A DNA stretch of 64,000 bases, taken from NCBI GenBank assembly GCA_032158295.1, contig CM063246.1:62001-126000 (forward strand), in the 5' to 3' direction. Under the pieces are notes generated by a model. It was given only the letters and a program-made list of their open reading frames with translations. It was not told where the DNA came from and made no database searches. This stretch comes from Pycnopodia helianthoides. Its lineage: Eukaryota > Echinodermata > Asteroidea > Forcipulatida > Asteriidae. Shown here piece by piece: positions 1 to 12,339 of this stretch (its first letter is position 1; each line of letters opens with the position of its first letter). The position numbers were made by a program, and so were the translations under genes.

Positions 1-9
1 GACAATCGA

Positions 10-160
10 CGCTGAGAAGAAGAAGAAGTTAAAACAAAAATTTTAAAAAACAAACAAACAAAAACAAGATGTCTTCGGACTTTTGTCCGAACACCTAATA
101 ACTAGTTCTTTTATAGCACATTTTACAATAACGTATCAATGCACTTTACATAAGTGCCCT
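10..160. other. left edge, no gene seen
   Basis: A-rich sequence with a GAAGAAGAAG stretch, inside the OPLAH gene but beyond the last exon visible. Confidence 0.5.
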
Positions 161-164
161 GGTC

Positions 165-440
165 ATTGGGCCAATAGCATTCCTGTAATCTTTCTTAGCT
201 CCATGGGGAGTATAGCTAGCCTGGGCTGCCGTGGGGCTCCAAAGGCTTTTTCAAACACAATATCAACATCTTTCCTCGCAGGTACCCATTTATACCCTTG
301 GGTGAAGAGAAGCAATAATAGTAAAGCATCTTGCTCAAGGACACAAGTGTCATGCCTGGGATTCGAACCCACACCCCGATGACTTAATCACAAGAACTTG
401 AATCAGATGCTCTAAACTGCTCAGCCATGACACCCCAGTG
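165..440 (-). mobile_element. tRNA-derived SINE
   Basis: The reverse strand carries a tRNA-like head: GGGATTCGAACCC is the complement of a box B, next to GACACAAGTGTCATGCCTGG. It shares sequence with the copies at 1794-1990 and 54303-54585. Confidence 0.7.
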
Positions 441-606
441 TATTTTATCAGTGATTGGAACTGTACACAAATCATAAACATTAGCTCATATTAAAATACA
501 CAACACAAACATCTAGCACAATATTGTCTCAAACTAACATTTTCCAGGAAGAAAAGAAGATAAGTTATTTGGTAAAAAAGAATGTATATATTTTCAAGCA
601 ACTTAC

Positions 607-713
607 GTGTAAGCATGTTTAAGAACAACTGCAAGAGTCCGTATACCCTTATCAAGTACCGCCTGAAGATCAACTCTTAGCTTCTTTATATCAATACTCT
701 CCCACACCTCCAG
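607..713 (-). CDS. OPLAH: OPLAH coding exon 5
   Basis: 107 nt, entered in phase 0 and left in phase 2, donor GTAAGT. It encodes [20 protein letters not shown] then [16 protein letters not shown]. Between its end and the left edge of the window I see no further exon, only a SINE. Confidence 0.93.
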
Positions 714-3700
714 CTATACAATATTAATAACAATGTAATAAAAGGTATTTATTAAGCATTTTCAAACATTGTATCAAAATGCCAATCACATTGGATTAAT
801 ATTTAACCGAGACCATAGGTAACATTCAAATGGATAAATCTTACCGGTGTCCGCACTTGGATTATTTGACGTTGGTAAACTAACCCGAGACGATGGAGAA
901 AAAAACCAACTGCCCCAACATAAACACATGAGGGCGCTAGGCCAGTGACCTTTAACCGGATGTGACAAAATACCTGACCTTGCTTGTAAACAATGGTTGA
1001 AGAGAAGCATAGCAAATAAAAGTAAGAAAAACAACACTAGCAAAGAGACGCAATTTCCGAGTTCTGTATACTGCTGCAACATAAATGTGAACATCACAAG
1101 TACATGCATGTCGTATAGTTCACTTCCTTGTGTCATGTGATTATGGCTGTGCAGCAAACCATGCGCGTTATTTTACTGGACAGTTTTACCGGGACGATGC
1201 ATCTGCACTGGCGTTTTTTGCTCAATTAGTTTGACCAGGTTAGTCTTCCTGGGCAGAAGGTGACAGGTTAAACTACCCAGTGCTAGACTTGGTTAAGTTA
1301 CCTGGGTGACATTTTCCTGGGTTGTTTGCACTGGACTTAAAATGGTCAAGTTACCCATTTGCTCAGTTAGTTTACGCCCCAAAAGTCCAATGTGAACACG
1401 GCTTTACACTATTACTACCCCTGTTCATTAGGCCTTAAGCATTCCTGAAACTAACCCAACTTAGTCCCGGATTTGAGCGCTATTTAAGAAGCCACTTTTA
1501 CTATTATTATTATTATTATTATTATCAGTGTATGATTAAACACAAAATAAATACATGCCTTTTCTCCTGTTGTACCAGTCACAACCTCTAAGTCTTGTTT
1601 CTTGGCAAGCTGACATTTCTCGTGTTGTAAGACAACCCTCTCCGGTACCTCAACAACATCTTCATACAGCATCTCAGGGGTAACAATCTCCTAAAGGTCA
1701 AAACAAGGGTCAAGAAATTTTAATATGATCTAGTTACCCAACTCACTAGGCCCACGTGCCTACAGGTGAGCATAATCCTCCACTAGACTCCACTCCTAAA
1801 CTCATTGTGGCATAACGTTGCCTAGCGGTTAAGGGCACCAGACTCAAGCTCTGGTGTTTGTGGTCAGCAGAGTCCCAGTCATGACACTTGTGTCCTTGAG
1901 CAAGATACTTTCCCTTAATTGCTTCTTCCTTCGAATGGGACATTAAGCAGTAGGTCAGTGTACTAGGATTGGTAGTGCACGTTAAAAAAAAAAGAACACT
2001 TATCAGGGAAGAGTAGGGGCTAAGCCCAGTGTTTCTGGCACCCTTGTTTACAGTTTTCCTCGGGCTAGCTAGCTACAGTGATGAAGTTCACTTGTGAGGC
2101 ATCCTTGGTTTCATTACCAGAAATATATAATAATAGTTTCACACAACATGTTGGACTTGGATAAGATTGGTACGCCTGTTCCAATTATGATCAATTGTTA
2201 TCATCATTATCTGCTGTCTGATAACCTACAAAGTCAGACAACTTCCTAAATAGGTTATTGAAAAAATGTTGACTGTTGAGCAGGACTCAATTTTTGGGGG
2301 AAATCCACAAGACCTCATGGCTTGTACATATGTGTATCTCAACTATTTTACTGGACCAGATTTGTTTTTTTAAAAGACCAGAATCAAAAGAGAAAACAGT
2401 ATTTAAAAAAAAGCATTAAGGGATAATACTCATTGTCTTATGGGTGAGGATACATGTACTTCGATTCTCAACAGAATTGAAAGATATTTATCAGACTCAT
2501 TGTCAACATTTGAACCTCTTTTAAAACAAATCATTTTCAAAAAATTACACATTAGTACCACTATTCATAAGAAAAAAAACACAAGACTGCCGAACTTGTC
2601 CGGTCATAAGTTTACTGGCCTGACGCTAAAATCACTGGCCTTGCAGTCCAGTGTAATTTTTGAGTCCTGATGTCAGGTTTTATCACTGTGTGACAGAGTA
2701 TCTGAGAAGTACTAACTAGTTAGACAGGACACTTGAACAATACTCCTTCATAAATACCCAGGACACTGCCGATTTTAAAAGGACAGTTAAGACCTAGGGG
2801 GAACTACTCTGTTATTCCCTTATTGAACAACACTTGGTTTTCTCAAGAAAAACATTTCAAATGAACAAGAAAATACAAACCAAGTCAAATATCTTGGGTC
2901 TAGCCTGATTGCCGATGTAGAGCAAGTCTTTGAATCCTTTAGTGATGACCAGAGCAATGCGTTCACCTTTCCGTTCTAAAAGAGCATTGGTAGCTACCGT
3001 TGTACCCATCCGTATCCATTCAATCTGTGATGTGTCTACAGGAAGGCTAGGGATCATCAACTGACCTGTCTCCTATGTACACGAATAAAATCAATACTTC
3101 CATTGTTTATCAAATGTGTTTGAATTTCTTAATTTTGCAGGGCATTTTAGCTTACTCCATCAGAATACAGTACATAATGCCACCGGTACCCGATGTTAAA
3201 CATGCTTGATCTAAAAAACAGAGTTTGTTTTATTTATTTACATACCGCCTGTGATCAATTAAATTATTTAGTTGCGTCAATACTTCCATTGTTTATCAAA
3301 TGTGTCTGAAAATCTTAATTTTGCAGGGCATTTTAGCTTACTCCATCAGAATACAGTATAAAATGCCACCGGTACCCAATGTCAAACATGTTTGATCTAA
3401 AAAACAGAGTTGGTTTTATTTATTTAAATACCGCCTGTGATCAATTAAATGATTTAGTTGTGCAAACTTTCTAAGTGTACTACATGTATTATCCAAATGT
3501 ATCTTAGTGTATTTCAAAATTATGCTAGATTGCAGCAGAATTACAGGTAATACAGCGTTCTGTGAAACAATATGAGCCTGGCGCTGCATGCTCAGAACAA
3601 CACAAACAATGGAAATTTGTTTTAATGCATAAACAATAAAATACATTATTCACTGCAGAGGACCCCAAGTCAGCCGAGCCAAAAAGCAGTATACAGGGTT

Positions 3701-6700
3701 CAGCTTTTTTCTTTATATTGCCCTCTGCCGCCCAGTTGTTGTGCAATGTTGTTGGTTAGACCATGGAGGTAGAAAGACTAGTGCAGGGCTGACCTTTATG
3801 CAAATTGCTAAATGTAAATCAGGTTGGAATTTGGATCAAGCAAAAGCATCGGTTTACTTCATGCAAAAGAATACTTCACCAGGCCTGATGCCTCACAGAG
3901 GCAAAGGAGGCAATTGCTTCCATGCTCCTGGTCATCATGGTCATTGCCTTGAGGCCCTTGCCATGGTACAACTAGCAGTAGAAGATGCCTTGGTGCCGTT
4001 GCCCTTTCAACAATGAATCAACAGGCCTGATTTACCAGGTGTTCCTGCTTCACGATGCATTCCAAAGTCTTCAATATCTTTCTACAAAGTACAAATTTTT
4101 CTCAGATTTGTGCGTTTATTTTTACCTCCTGAATAATACGACGAATTCCTTCCCTCGGGGCATCTGGGTAATTACTAGGATCCTCAGAGAGGAGTTTCAA
4201 GACCCTTGTTTTACCGCTGGGACAGCGAGCGTAGACATCGGTGAATGTTCCCCCTCTATCAATCGCAAATCGAAAACCTGCCTTCAAAGATAAATCAGTG
4301 ATAAAGTAAGATGACTTCTGTATCCATCCATCCATAGACTGATCATGGAAAATTGGCCACCTCCGATATGAGAGAGACCAATGTCCCGTCATTACTGATC
4401 AGTGGCCTGCATCAATAGACAATAACATATGTGTCAACCCACCTTGTCTTTTTCAAAATGAGTCAGCTTGTAAATAAAACTACCTTCGGCTTCATTTATG
4501 AAGAGACGACAGATTGATTATAATTTTTTTCTATCAAAACAACATTATCATATATGTCATTAGAAAATATATTAATAATACTATATAATACTATTAAAAA
4601 AGACGAGAGCTGGTCGACACTCGGCAATTCAGTCATAATTTTTAGGGCTAACCTGCTAATCAATGACGTTGAGATATTTAATTTAATGTTAATAATAATT
4701 ATTTATAACATGTGGTTATGGGCAATTCCATGAAGAAGTGGACATGACCTCAAAATTTAAAATTTTGTTTTTTTAGTAAAAATTGGGCTTACATGGTAGC
4801 ATATACATCAAAGCTTCAGGGGAAAATGGTTTCAATGTCATGTCTTTGCAGGAAAGATACCAAAAAAATTTTTTTGTGCCAACAATGTTTTATCATGATA
4901 GCCTATTATGTGTAAAAAAGTTGTGCAACTTCAATTTACTACTGAATGGGGAAGATTCTAGTGTATCAAATCAATCTAATCATATCTATGTATTGATTGA
5001 ACCTACACATTGGCTGCAATAGTCAAAATTTGTGATTGTGATAGATTCAGACCATCAATCTGTGAAACTTGTACCCCATTAAAGCCTATGTAACATAACT
5101 AACCAAAACTTCCAATTGTTTTCGCCTCTAGAGAAGGCAATTAATTAAAACTTTGATATCTTGATTTTTCCTCCTTTGTACAATCCTTAATTGAAATAAA
5201 GAAAAATCATAAAAATTGTAACATGTGGAAAATAGAAGCAGTCAAAACCTGTAACGTAACTAACCATGTAACGTAACTAACCGGGGTGTAACGTAACTAA
5301 CCGGGGTGTAACTAACTAACCGACATAAAGACTATTATTCTGCTGCTAAGTTGACACCAGCACAAGTTTTCAGCCATGTTGTAAAGTTTAAAGAACAGAG
5401 GGCAGTATGATACTATTCTTTTACCCACAATTCAACTTAAAAAACATGTTTTGTTTGCCGTGTGCCTCATATTGTCTGTATGCATTATGCAAGATCCATG
5501 CGCAACAAGCCTGTCCTACAAAAGTTCAGCTACATGTACTTCAACTTTTGTGGTGAGAATATTTTGGTAAGTTTGATGACAATATAATTACATGGTATAA
5601 TCCATCTGAATTTTATTATATTTTTAAAGGGTTATCCTAAAGTTGTATTTCTCTACCAAACTAAATTAATGGGAGTTTGTAAATTAATGTGATGGGTGGA
5701 ACGTTCAGTGCTGTATCTACATCAATTCTTACACTGTATATATCAGGTATGAATAGAAGCTGCAATTTTCTACAATTTTGATTGACTTTGTTCCTCATGT
5801 TAATGTCCATAGATCCACACAACCTAACATAGGATAACATCACCACTGATGATGACGGTGCCGAGGTACCATCTACTAGCTACCCGGATGATGATCCAAG
5901 CAGTGTGGAGTCAATTCAGATAGGAGACTGGTACATGGTAGAGTATGAATGGCACAGATTTCCTGGAGAAGTGGTTGCTGTTGAAAGTGGAGAATTCTAA
6001 GTGTCTGTGATGAAGCATGCAGGCAATCATTGAAAATGGCCCACTCAAAAAGATTGTATCTTCTATACAAAGGACAAAATTATTTTGAAGCTAGATGCGC
6101 CAGAAGTTGTCAACAATCGCGGGCATTTCTAATTTTCTGATGAACTAAGACCAAGAGCCAAGACATGGATTTCATTGAAATAACTTTTCTATTGTTTTGT
6201 TTTCTTTGGTATCTATGTAAGAGAGAAATTAACTTAGTTTTTTAAAATTTTTATTATAAAATACTGCATAGCTTATGAATGTAAAGAAAAAAATTTGAAT
6301 GTTAAAGACATTAACATTTTATACACACTGTATTACAAAATATTACTTTATTCCATTGTTTTTTGCTTAATTGATCTGGTTATGTTGTAGTAGTGCATAT
6401 CAGTTACTAATATAGACCAGATTAGAGCTGTGAGTGATATACAAAGGGTTTATCACAAATAATATTAGTCAAGGACAAAGTGTAACGTAACTAACTGTAA
6501 TGTAACTAACCATGATTTGGGGGCAATGCTTGGAACTGATCAGAGTTATTTTATTAATTTTTCTACCAAAACACTTGCTATAGCCTACCCATGTAGTTAT
6601 AGAAATAGTAAAGTTTGTTTCAGCTGTATCCTGTTTGAGGAAAATTTTGTTCAAAGACATACCATTTTTTTCCATGTCCCTTTTTTGTAACGTAACTAAC

Positions 6701-8887
6701 CAAAATTAAACTTATCATATAAACGTGTCTAAAAGTTTGTAATTTTTTTTTATAATAGGTCTTGGCAAGATGTATCCATGGTACAAAAATGGAGACTTGA
6801 TAGGCTTTCATATTCATTTTGGAGACCACAGAGCTGTGCTAAGCAGCTAAAAGTGTAACGAAACTAACCATGGAATTGCCCTTCAGGAGATATGATTTTT
6901 TAGCTTTGAATTACTGTAACTTGACACCCGATGTCGTCATGATGGAAAAATGTTGTTTTTCATACTAACAAATTTTATAAGGTACAAGATGGTATATAAC
7001 TTATCCCATTCAAATGCCTTAAAAAAAACCTACAGCTAGGAATTACATATGTTGGTTGTAAGCGAGGTTTGCATTTGTTAGGCTGTTTTAGAGACTAAAT
7101 AACAAATTCATGTTGTTGAACCTTGAACAGATACTAACAATACAATCATGTATGATGGACTTTGAACATTGCGGTCAATGAAGCGGAACAGCCAGCCATA
7201 GTGCTTTTGCCACAGTGCTTACTGCTGTTGCATTATATCAATATACACAGTTTAAATGCGGTTGAATACAGTGGGCTTTAACGTCCGATTTCCACCAGAA
7301 GTTAAGGTCAAATTGGTATTACTTCTGTGCAAAGTTAGAGAAGGCTTAAGGACCTACAATCTGATAAACAAATTTTGATTAAAGTATAAGCAGTTCTTAG
7401 ATATGAATTTTTGAAATTTTCACTTTCCGTTTTGAACCCGAAGTCAATGTCAATGGGGTCACATTCTCTGTAGCGTTAGTCAAGTTGTAGACCCAGTAAC
7501 TGGGGCGCTGTATTCCTTTTTCGAAATTTTGACATTATCTGTCATACTAGCGCCCCAGCGAAAGCTGCGCATAATCTGGGAGTGCAACATTTTCAGAAAA
7601 ATCATAGATGTCACACCAAAAATGCCCCAAAATGACGGAAATACCCAACGAATTACCTTCAAAACTGCCAACTGGCCTCTCCATATGTTTAAGATGGCTA
7701 AAAAATGTTCAGCCATCGTTTTCATGAACAGCCGGACTCACAATGCATCTGACTTCTCGTCCGGCTGTTCATGAAAACGATGGCTGGACATGATCAACGG
7801 AAACCGGAATGTCTCAAAAATCATCATTTTTTAGCTGGACAAATTTCCGTGAGTACAATTTCATGCCTGGTGTTACATCTTAAACATATGAAGAGGCCAG
7901 TTGGCAGTTTTGAAGGTAATTCGTTGGGTATTTCCGTCATTTTGGGGCATTTTTGGTGTGACATCTATGATTTTTTATGAAAATGTTGCACTTCCCCAGA
8001 TTATGCGCAGCTTTCGCTGGGGCGCTAGTTACTGGGTCTAGTCAAGTTGTGGAAAACCTCTCTGATGATGTGTTGAATGTAGAAATCCATCGTGTAGTTC
8101 ATGACTTGTGCTGTGTATTGTTCCTTTGTAGTTTGTTGTTCCTTTGTAGTTTTGTAATGGTGTGCTTTGTATAATCGCGTCCTGTCACTGTCTTTTGTTA
8201 TGTGCGGGGCTGCATACCTGCGGGTAAAAGTAATTTATTTCACTTTTGCTGCCCCGACCCACATAGCTGTTGCAGTTTTTCTTGTAGTTCATTTCGTTCG
8301 TCCATAGTTTGTTTGTGTTTTTTATTGTATTGGCCCTTTTAAGATGTTTAGATTCTGTGTTTTTCTATTCATTTTGTATTATTTGTGTACATTATGTATG
8401 ATTTCTTGCTCCTTTTATCACGTTTATTTATTTTGTTTGTTCATTTGTTTATTATTGTTCATTTTGCGTTGTTTTTGTCGAATAAATAATAATAATAATA
8501 ATAATAACTTGTGATTTTTTCAAATCTTAATTTTAAACTTATAAGTTATAATGTAACTTGACACCTGATGACAGACGTCCAACTCCAACACGTAACTGAA
8601 GCGGTTTCATCTCCTAATGACTATCTAACTAGAATTTTAAAGTTTATATGAGCTTGGCAATGGTGCTTTTGTTGGAGAACAAGCGACGGAGAGAAGAATA
8701 AGAAGAAGAAGTATAAAGAAGAAGAAAAAACAAGCGCTACGCTCTGAACAGCTAAGGAAACACCACGCACCATACTATCTACTGAGTAGTAGTACTGTCA
8801 GACTGTAGTACGCCTAGAGGCAGAAGTGCAAAGTAGGCCTAACCTTCCTCCATGGTCGAACATGAACTAACTTACTTGTTGCTCCAT
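607..8887 (-). CDS. OPLAH: 5-oxoprolinase, 5' part (five coding exons; continues past left edge)
   Basis: ATP-dependent 5-oxoprolinase hydrolyses 5-oxo-L-proline to L-glutamate in the cytosolic gamma-glutamyl (glutathione) cycle. Coding exons on the minus strand: 8876-8887, 4126-4281, 2881-3060, 1559-1690, 607-713; all junction phases agree. They give about 195 codons of a protein usually near 1,290 aa, so only the N-terminal hydantoinase A/oxoprolinase N domain is present. Diagnostic segments are [12 protein letters not shown] (nucleotide-binding start of the domain), [29 protein letters not shown] and [14 protein letters not shown], all close to vertebrate OPLAH as I recall it. The last visible exon ends in phase 2 at HAYT, so the gene continues left. 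The gene is divergent from EXOSC4. Intron 4 appears to use a GC donor. The assignment is very secure; exon 1 is an inference from splice signal and phase. Confidence 0.95.
1559..1690 (-). CDS. OPLAH: OPLAH coding exon 4 with a GC donor
   Basis: 44 codons, phase 0 at both ends, starting [20 protein letters not shown] and ending VTGTTGEK. The exon ends AAG|GCATGT: the first intron bases are GC, not GT. The next exon resumes in the same frame with [11 protein letters not shown], which is the expected continuation, so the boundary looks right despite the unusual donor. Confidence 0.9.
1794..1990 (+). mobile_element. tRNA-derived SINE
   Basis: Head TGCCTAGCGGTTAAGGGCAC resembles box A of a Leu/Ser-type tRNA, followed by AGACTCAAGCTCTGG and GACACTTGTGTCCTTGAGCA; ends near an A-run. 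It is in OPLAH intron 3. Confidence 0.65.
2335..2670. repeat. dispersed repeat (ACTGGACCAG family), copy 1
   Basis: TTTTACTGGACCAGATTTGT, AAAAGACCAGAATCAAAA and GTCCGGTCATAAGTTTACTG recur inverted at 20155-20560 and partly at 31980-32200. Confidence 0.6.
2881..3060 (-). CDS. OPLAH: OPLAH coding exon 3
   Basis: 60 codons, phase 0 at both ends, donor TTG|GTTTGT. It encodes [15 protein letters not shown], then [18 protein letters not shown], then [20 protein letters not shown]. The acceptor is read as GGTCAG|TTG; a GACAG acceptor 6 bases upstream would break the phase. Confidence 0.95.
3091..3462. repeat. 186-bp tandem duplication (two copies)
   Basis: Copies at 3091-3276 and 3277-3462 share TCAATACTTCCATTGTTTAT, the GCCACCGGTACCC segment and ACCGCCTGTGATCAATTAAA. 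A few substitutions separate them. It lies in OPLAH intron 2. Confidence 0.9.
4126..4281 (-). CDS. OPLAH: OPLAH coding exon 2
   Basis: 52 codons, phase 0 at both ends, with acceptor TTTGAAG and donor GAG|GTAAAA. It encodes [20 protein letters not shown] through [13 protein letters not shown]. The DRGGTFTD motif is the signature of the hydantoinase/oxoprolinase N-terminal domain. Confidence 0.95.
4719..6883. mobile_element. inverted-end element with TGTAACGTAACTAACC repeats (OPLAH intron 1)
   Basis: The ends GGGCAATTCCATG (about 4719-4731) and CATGGAATTGCCC (about 6869-6881) are inverted. Copies of TGTAACGTAACTAACC or close variants occur at about 5090, 5250-5320 (four in tandem, the last shortened), 6480-6510, 6687 and 6855. 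The interior holds the broken ORF at 5842-6163. It looks like a non-functional DNA transposon. Confidence 0.6.
5842..6163 (+). pseudogene. decayed transposon-type ORF fragment with three in-frame stops
   Basis: One frame reads [40 protein letters not shown] and [20 protein letters not shown], broken by TAA near 5998, TGA near 6031 and TAA near 6130. The pattern (a short acidic stretch, then D-W-Y-V-Y-E-P-G-E-V and a K-L-D-A-P-E-V-N-R-G-F end) resembles the C-terminus of uncharacterised transposon-associated proteins I have seen in invertebrates. It lies inside the inverted-end element 4719-6883. Confidence 0.5.
7486..8045. mobile_element. near-complete palindromic MITE (OPLAH intron 1)
   Basis: Ends AGACCCAGTAACTGGGGCGC and GCGCTAGTTACTGGGTCT. 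The two halves (7500-7730 and 7780-8040) are inverted copies with only a short loop containing GTCCGGCTGTTCATGAAAAC. A truncated copy of the same end lies at 14068-14134. Confidence 0.8.
8046..8510 (+). mobile_element. possible 3' end of a non-LTR retrotransposon with (AAT)n tail
   Basis: T/G-rich non-coding sequence that ends in an AATAAATAATAATAAT-type microsatellite at about 8481-8506, the usual tail of several LINE clades. No reverse-transcriptase frame is left. Confidence 0.35.
8876..8887 (-). CDS. OPLAH: OPLAH coding exon 1 (12 nt, MEQQ)
   Basis: On the minus strand ATG GAG CAA CAA is followed directly by GTAAGT, a consensus donor. It joins in phase 0 to the exon at 4126-4281 to give [17 protein letters not shown], the expected start of OPLAH with a few non-conserved residues before [12 protein letters not shown]. 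The alternative is reading through the acceptor at 4281 into upstream in-frame ATGs near 4330-4390, which would add an unconserved leader. Confidence 0.65.
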
Positions 8888-8889
8888 GA

Positions 8890-9416
8890 TCTGTCTCCAC
8901 AGGCCAGCCTTAGGTCACCCACTGACACACGCTAGTGGGCAGTCAAGTCCTTGCAAAACTACGCAAGATCAAACTGGATTTCTTCTTTTATGTACCGTTA
9001 CATTTGATTATACTTTCTGAACTTGAACTGACCTCGCCTAGTGTTGTGCCACTGAAAGGTTATCACAGGCAGCTGGAGTGGCCCTCTAGCCTTTTGTCAA
9101 GGCTTCGTGTCTCCGAGCTGCGGTGCCAAGCGACTGCAATGGGAGACAACGCACGCGATTTGTTTACGGTCTTATGTGTTTCTTTACCCGAAACGGTAGC
9201 AAAAGTCCAAACCAATGCATAACGCACGTTTCATACTTTATGAATAATTCATTACAAAAACCGCAAACAAGTTGGAAAAGGCCCTCGTGGCTTCGCCACT
9301 CGGCTCGCGCGCGTGGTCTCTCGTTCCAGTCGCTCCACTGTTTACAAAGCTGTCCAGTATTGCCAGTGCGCCCTCTAGTTCTTATATATAACTCTATGGG
9401 TTCTGCTTAAAACTGA
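8890..9416. promoter_or_regulatory. probable OPLAH 5' UTR/promoter region
   Basis: Less AT-rich than its surroundings, immediately upstream of the inferred OPLAH start and before the first foldback arm. I see no clear TATA box. Assignment rests on position only. Confidence 0.3.
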
Positions 9417-9723
9417 CCAGCCGCGTATTGGGCCAGATTTCCATCCACGTATTTAGGGACCGGCCAGCCGCGTACTCAGGGAAATTAGAATCCATGCAGT
9501 AAAAGGTGGTAACATTTTTGGCTCTCCGTTCTTTCTTATTTTAACGAATTAAACAAATATTAATAACTATCCGTATAATTTTTCCCATATTCTTTGAAAA
9601 CATATCACTGACAATACTTAAAGGTAAAATTGGATTACTTTGCTGCCTAATTGAACAGTAATTAACTGCCACAATTAAAACCTCATCATCTTCAACATTT
9701 TACAAAACTGATTAAAAAACTTG

Positions 9724-11370
9724 ATGAAATTTTATTCCATAATCTGATAGACCATACACACTCAATTTTGGAGGTGGTTAATTCGGCTCACTAATTAGTA
9801 CCTAATTAGCCGCTTGAATACGTGCCATTTTCTATCATGCGTTAGCGGTATAGCACTTGTACAAGCTACTTACTATTAGGACAACACTCGCCGTAAAGTA
9901 AATGTACCCTTCATGTTGGATAAAAGATGAAATTTTATTCCATAATCTGATAGACCATACCACTGGGCACACTTAATTTATTTTGGAGGTGGTTTATTCG
10001 GCTCACTAATTAGTACCTAATTAGCCGCTTGAATACGTGCCATTTTCTATCATGCGTTAGCGGTATAGCACTTGTACAAGCTACTTACTATTAGGACAAC
10101 ACTCGCCGTAAAGTAAATGTACCCTTCATGTTGGATAAAAGATGAAATTTTATTCCATAATCTGATAGACCATACCACTGGGCACACTTAATTTATTTTG
10201 GAGGTGGTTTATTCGGCTCACTAATTAGTACCTAATTAGCCGCTTGAATACGTGCCATTTTCTATCATGCGTTAGCGGTATAGCACTTGTACAAGCTACT
10301 TACTATTAGGACAACACTCGCCGTAAAGTAAATGTACCCTTCATGTTGGATAAAAGATGAAATTTTATTCCATAATCTGATAGACCATACCACTGGGCAC
10401 ACTTAATTTATTTTGGAGGTGGTTTATTCGGCTCACTAATTAGTACCTAATTAGCCGCTTGAATACGTGCCATTTTCTATCATGCGTTAGCGGTATAGCA
10501 CTTGTACAAGCTACTTACTATTAGGACAACACTCGCCGTAAAGTAAATGTACCCTTCATGTTGGATAAAAGATGAAATTTTATTCCATAATCTGATAGAC
10601 CATACCACTGGGCACACTTAATTTATTTTGGAGGTGGTTTATTCGGCTCACTAATTAGTACCTAATTAGCCGCTTGAATACGTGCCATTTTCTATCATGC
10701 GTTAGCGGTATAGCACTTGTACAAGCTACTTACTATTAGGACAACACTCGCCGTAAAGTAAATGTACCCTTCATGTTGGATAAAAGATGAAATTTTATTC
10801 CATAATCTGATAGACCATACCACTGGGCACACTTAATTTATTTTGGAGGTGGTTTATTCGGCTCACTAATTAGTACCTAATTAGCCGCTTGAATACGTGC
10901 CATTTTCTATCATGCGTTAGCGGTATAGCACTTGTACAAGCTACTTACTATTAGGACAACACTCGCCGTAAAGTAAATGTACCCTTCATGTTGGATAAAA
11001 GATGAAATTTTATTCCATAATCTGATAGACCATACCACTGGGCACACTTAATTTATTTTGGAGGTGGTTAATTCGGCTCACTAATTAGTACCTAATTAGC
11101 CGCTTGAATACGTGCCATTTTCTATCATGCGTTAGCGGTATAGCACTTGTACAAGCTACTTACTATTAGGACAACACTCGCCGTAAAGTAAATGTACCCT
11201 TCATGTTGGATAAAAGATGAAATTTTATTCCATAATCTGATAGACCATATCACTGGGCACACTTAATTTGGGAGTAACCACCTTAATTCGGCTCACTAAT
11301 TAGTACATAATTAGCCGCTTGAATATGCGCCATTTTCTATCATGCGTTAGCGGTATAGCACTTGTACATA
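9724..11370. repeat. 215-bp satellite, seven near-identical units plus ends
   Basis: Unit boundaries (GATGAAATTTTATTCCATAA) fall at 9724, 9926, 10141, 10356, 10571, 10786, 11001 and 11216. Every full unit is exactly 215 bp; the first is 202 bp with a 13-bp loss and the last decays. Middle units look identical by eye. Inverted, diverged units follow at 11413-11699 and 11980-12260. Confidence 0.97.
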
Positions 11371-11699
11371 CGCAAACGTATGACAAAAAATGGCCTGTGT
11401 TCTCGAGGTTAATTAGCTCGAGGTTAATTAGGTACTAATTAGTGAGCCGAATTAACCACCTCCAAAATTAAGCGTGCCCAGTGGTATGGACTATCAGATT
11501 ATGGAATAAAATTTCATCTTTTATGCAACATGAAGGGTACATTTACTTTACGGCGAGTGCTGTCATAATAGTAAGTAGTATGTACAAGTGCTATACCGAT
11601 AACGCATGATAGAAAATGGCGCATATTCAAGCGGCTAATTAGGTACTAATTAACGAGCCGAATTAACCACCTCCAAAATTAAGTGTGCCCAGTGGTATG

Positions 11700-11979
11700 G
11701 GCCCAATTTCATAGCGCTGTTTAACGGTAAGCAAATTTTCGTGCTAACTGTAGCAGAAAATTTGCTTAACCATAAGCGTATTTCACAGGTTAGCAAGAAA
11801 ATGAGGCAGTCATCTTGCGCGTTCACCGTGTAATTGCATTGTTACGTCATTAATTTTCGGGCAGTAAGCACCGGAAGGTTAGCATACCTTTTCGTGTGCT
11901 TACGGTTAGCAGCGCTATGAAATAGAAACTCGTACGTAAGCACAGAATCGGCCGTTAAGCAGCGCTATGAAATTGGGCC
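11700..11979. mobile_element. nested MITE with GGCCCAATTTCATAGCGCTG ends
   Basis: The ends GGCCCAATTTCATAGCGCTG and CAGCGCTATGAAATTGGGCC-type inverted sequence are flanked by ATG on both sides (11697-11699 and 11980-11982). Removing the element and one ATG restores the interrupted inverted repeat unit. A related piece is at 25870-25970. Confidence 0.88.
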
Positions 11980-12339
11980 ATGGTCTATCAGATTATGGAA
12001 TAAAATTTCATCTTTTATGCAACATGAAGAGTACATTTACTTTACGGCGAGTGCTGTCATAATAGTAAGTAGTATGTACAAGTGCTATACCGCTGACGCA
12101 TGATAGAAATTGGCGCATATTCAAGCGGCTAATTATGTACTAATTAGTGCGCCGAATTAACCACCTCCAAAATTAAGTGTGCCCAGTGGTATGGTCTATC
12201 ATATTCTGGAATAAAATGTCATCTTTTATGCAACTGAAGGGTACATTTACTTTAGGGTGAGTGCAAGTTTTTAAGCAGTTGTGTATTATGGTCTGGAGGA
12301 TGAGGTCTTAATTGTGGCGGCTAATTACTAACTATTCAG

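Noticed and set aside
9724..11370. CRISPR-like array
   Set aside because: The 215-bp units are direct tandem repeats with no spacers, in animal DNA.
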